Positions 61,807 through 63,998 of a stretch of 63,998 nucleotides of DNA are shown here, one piece after another. Position numbers and translations under genes: made by a program. The notes below the pieces were generated by a model. The model ran no database searches. It saw nothing but the letters and a program-made list of their open reading frames with translations, and was not told the origin of the DNA. Numbering within the stretch: position 1 is the stretch's first letter; the number at the start of each line of letters is the position of its first letter. Origin of the DNA: Candidatus Binataceae bacterium (GTDB taxonomy: Bacteria; Desulfobacterota; Binatia; Binatales; Binataceae); contig JASHOJ010000180.1 in the NCBI GenBank assembly GCA_030041155.1, forward strand, positions 1 to 63,998, written 5' to 3'.

Positions 61807-63954
61807 GTGAAGACCGGCGCCAATTTCTTCAACCTCTACAATCATGATTTCATCCGCGTCGCGGTGGGCGTTCCCGCGCTCAGGGTCGCCGATCCGGCCT
61901 TCAATGGAGCGCAAACAATCGCGCTGATGCGCAAAGCGGCCGAGCAGCGCGCGATAGTTGCACTGTTCCCGGAGCTTGGGCTGTCCGCATACAGTTGCGA
62001 CGATCTTTTTCAGCAGCGCGCGGTCCTGGACGGCGCCGAGGAGGCTCTTGCGGAAGTCGCCGACGCTTCCAGGGATCTCAACCTGATCGCGGTGGTGGGG
62101 ATGCCGGTGCGGGCGGGTAATTCGCTGTTCAACTGCGCGATTGTGATTTCGCGCGGAAAGATTCTCGGCGTCGTTCCCAAAACGTATCCGCCGAACTATC
62201 GCGAATTTTACGAGCTCAGGCAGTTCGCCCCGGCCGACTCCGCGCTTGTGTCCGAGATCGATCTTGCGGGTCACCCGCGCGTGCCGTTCGGCACCAGCCT
62301 GATATTCCGTCATTCCGGCCAGCCCTACCTCGCGCTCCATACGGAGATCTGTGAAGACTTGTGGACTCCAATTCCGCCCTCCTCTTTCGCGGCGCTGGCG
62401 GGCGCGACCGTGCTGCTTAATCTTTCCGCGTCGAATATCACGGTCGGAAAAGCCGATTACCGCCGCGAACTGGTCACCAGCCAATCCGCGCGATGCCTCG
62501 CGGCGTATCTCTACTCCGCGGCCGGCCCGGGCGAATCGACCACCGATCTCGCGTGGGATGGCCACGCGATAATCTGCGAGAACGGGAACATCCTCGCCGA
62601 GTCGCATCGTTTTGCCGACGAGCCGCAGCTCATCTGCTCGGAGATCGATCTCGATCGGCTGATGCAGGAGCGGATGCGGCAGACCACCTTTGGCGATTCG
62701 GTGCGCCGCGAGCGCGAGAGGCTCAAGAACTTCGAATCGGTGGATTTCTCGTTCGATCTGCCGCTGTCCGAACGGATGCTGCCCGAGCGCGATTACGAGC
62801 GCTTTCCCTACGTGCCGTCGGATCCCGATCGGCGCGGCGAGCGCTGCGCCGAAGTCTATGAAATCCAGGTGCAGGGGCTCGCCAATCGGTTGCGATACGC
62901 GGGGCTCGAGCGCGTGGTGATCGGAATTTCGGGCGGGCTCGATTCCACCCACGCGCTTTTGGTGTGCGCCCAGGCGATCGATCGTATGGGGCTTTCGCGC
63001 AAGAACGTGCTGGCCTACACGATGCCGGGATTCGCGACCAGCGCGCGAACTCTGGTGCAGGCGCGGCGATTGATGGCGGCGCTCGGATGCACGGTCGGCG
63101 AAATCGACATCCGGCCGAGCGCGCGCCAGATGCTGAGCGACATCGATCATCCGTTCGCATCCGGCAAGAGTGTGTTCGACGTGACATTCGAAAATGTGCA
63201 GGCCGGCGAGCGCACCAGCCATCTTTTCCGGCTCGCGAATCTGAACGCGGCGCTGGTGGTCGGCACCGGAGACTTGAGCGAACTCGCGCTTGGATGGTGC
63301 ACGTACGGGGTCGGCGATCAGATGTCGCATTACGCGGTCAATGCGAGCGTTCCCAAAACCCTGATTCAGCACGTGGTGCGATGGGTCGCCGAAACCGGGC
63401 GGCTCGGCCAGGAAGTGGGACCGGTGCTGGAGGAGATTCTGACGACGCCGATAAGCCCGGAACTGATTCCCGGCGCGGCAGAGAATGGCGCCGGCAAAGA
63501 CAGCAAGGACGGCGGACCTTCGCAGCACAGCGAGGAGACTATCGGGCCTTACGAGCTGCAGGATTTCAATCTTTATTACGCGCTGCGGTTCGGCTTTGCC
63601 CCGCCGAAGATCGCGTTTCTATCTTATCTCGCGTGGCACGATCGCAAGCGCGGGCGATGGCCGGATGACGGAGTGGCAATCGCGCACAATGAGTACACGA
63701 TCAAGAACATAAAGGATTACTTGAAAATTTTTCTGATCCGCTTTTTCCAGCAGAGCCAGTTCAAACGCTCGTGCATCCCCAATGCGCCAAAGGTCGGATC
63801 AGGCGGCTCGCTCTCGCCGCGCGGCGATTATCGCGCTCCTTCGGACAGCGTGGCGACCGCGTGGCTCAAAGCGCTGGAACTGGTTCCCGACACGGAAAAG
63901 ATCGCGCCGCGCGCCTCGTCCTCGCGCCGCACGGCCGCGTCACGCGCCAGGTGA
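61807..63954 (+). CDS. nadE: Glutamine-dependent NAD+ synthetase
   Basis: A 715-residue two-domain enzyme. The N-terminal nitrilase-type glutaminase has the Glu-Lys-Cys triad: LFPELGLSAYS, VPKTYPPNYREFYE and HTEICEDLW. The C-terminal synthetase domain starts around residue 360 with ERVVIGISGGLDSTHALL, followed by GFATSARTL, and later GTGDLSELALGWCTYG. It converts nicotinic acid adenine dinucleotide plus glutamine to NAD+. GTG 61807 with AAGGA at seven bases is the start. A 20-residue low-complexity stretch near residue 560 and a basic C-terminal tail are extra relative to typical members. Full-length; ends just before the window edge. Confidence 0.94.
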   Translation: MKTGANFFNLYNHDFIRVAVGVPALRVADPAFNGAQTIALMRKAAEQRAIVALFPELGLSAYSCDDLFQQRAVLDGAEEALAEVADASRDLNLIAVVGMPVRAGNSLFNCAIVISRGKILGVVPKTYPPNYREFYELRQFAPADSALVSEIDLAGHPRVPFGTSLIFRHSGQPYLALHTEICEDLWTPIPPSSFAALAGATVLLNLSASNITVGKADYRRELVTSQSARCLAAYLYSAAGPGESTTDLAWDGHAIICENGNILAESHRFADEPQLICSEIDLDRLMQERMRQTTFGDSVRRERERLKNFESVDFSFDLPLSERMLPERDYERFPYVPSDPDRRGERCAEVYEIQVQGLANRLRYAGLERVVIGISGGLDSTHALLVCAQAIDRMGLSRKNVLAYTMPGFATSARTLVQARRLMAALGCTVGEIDIRPSARQMLSDIDHPFASGKSVFDVTFENVQAGERTSHLFRLANLNAALVVGTGDLSELALGWCTYGVGDQMSHYAVNASVPKTLIQHVVRWVAETGRLGQEVGPVLEEILTTPISPELIPGAAENGAGKDSKDGGPSQHSEETIGPYELQDFNLYYALRFGFAPPKIAFLSYLAWHDRKRGRWPDDGVAIAHNEYTIKNIKDYLKIFLIRFFQQSQFKRSCIPNAPKVGSGGSLSPRGDYRAPSDSVATAWLKALELVPDTEKIAPRASSSRRTAASRAR

Positions 63955-63998
63955 AATTTCCTCCAGCGAACGGCCGCGAGTCTCCGGAATCCATCCGA

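Noticed and set aside
61789..63528. 579-codon open frame on the minus strand
   Set aside because: It runs antisense through the NAD+ synthetase gene, whose motifs are unmistakable; the antisense product has arginine/histidine-rich shadow composition and no recognisable domain.

Overview
The window looks like chromosome of an uncultured, GC-rich, diderm bacterium. Diderm status follows from a BamA/D15-type barrel, two further predicted outer-membrane barrels and two lipoproteins. Dispersed acyl-CoA genes (a class III CoA-transferase, two enoyl-CoA hydratases, a MaoC-like hydratase), one LLM-class oxidoreductase and two split-barrel (PPOX-like) proteins of types that often use F420 fit the Binatota / former Deltaproteobacteria range. 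That placement is inference and only moderately secure. No rRNA, CRISPR array, prophage or insertion-sequence transposase was seen.

Layout. 1-14.7 kb: a window-edge citrate synthase with an N-terminal DNA-binding-like domain, a methyltransferase, an LLM oxidoreductase, a D15 barrel, a thiamine-diphosphate enzyme, a YwqK-like lipoprotein, an acetyltransferase, the tldE-tldD pair, a CoA-transferase, a MoxR ATPase and recO. 14.7-17.9 kb: a small locus pairing an XRE regulator that carries a periplasmic-binding-like domain with a divergent outer-membrane barrel and an orphan molybdate/tungstate-type binding protein. 17.8-33.6 kb: a long run of minus-strand genes: histidine phosphatase, slipin, NfeD, type 4 uracil-DNA glycosylase, coaBC, inositol-phosphate synthase with ferredoxin, Mrp, nitronate monooxygenase-like protein, methyltransferase, PPOX-like protein, two enoyl-CoA hydratases, dehydrogenase and aldo/keto reductase. 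A two-gene cassette (nuclease-like protein plus zeta-type kinase) sits exactly between the two hydratases.

34-43 kb is the conserved core: a K+-independent H+-pyrophosphatase, then tig-clpP-clpX-lon-HU (folding and ATP-dependent proteolysis), a terminator and tRNA-Val(TAC). Just downstream is a 4.8-kb islet bounded by the tRNA 3' half and a 56-bp direct copy of it at 47.8 kb. Its only convincing gene encodes a secreted protein of 1446 residues with a G8-like N-terminus and a core that reads like animal CEMIP/TMEM2 hyaluronidases. No integrase is present.

48-64 kb: a PH-like membrane protein, mscL with a zinc-ribbon tail, a PPi-type phosphofructokinase, PPOX, a DsbA-like isomerase, a MaoC-like hydratase, a nitrate-reductase-associated protein, a DUF1302 barrel, an alpha/beta-hydrolase lacking its nucleophile and fused to regulator-type domains, an M20 amidohydrolase, a DUF4239 membrane protein, a lipoprotein behind a G10 tract, gluconokinase and glutamine-dependent NAD+ synthetase. 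The PPi-dependent phosphofructokinase and the proton-pumping pyrophosphatase together suggest that pyrophosphate serves as an energy currency.
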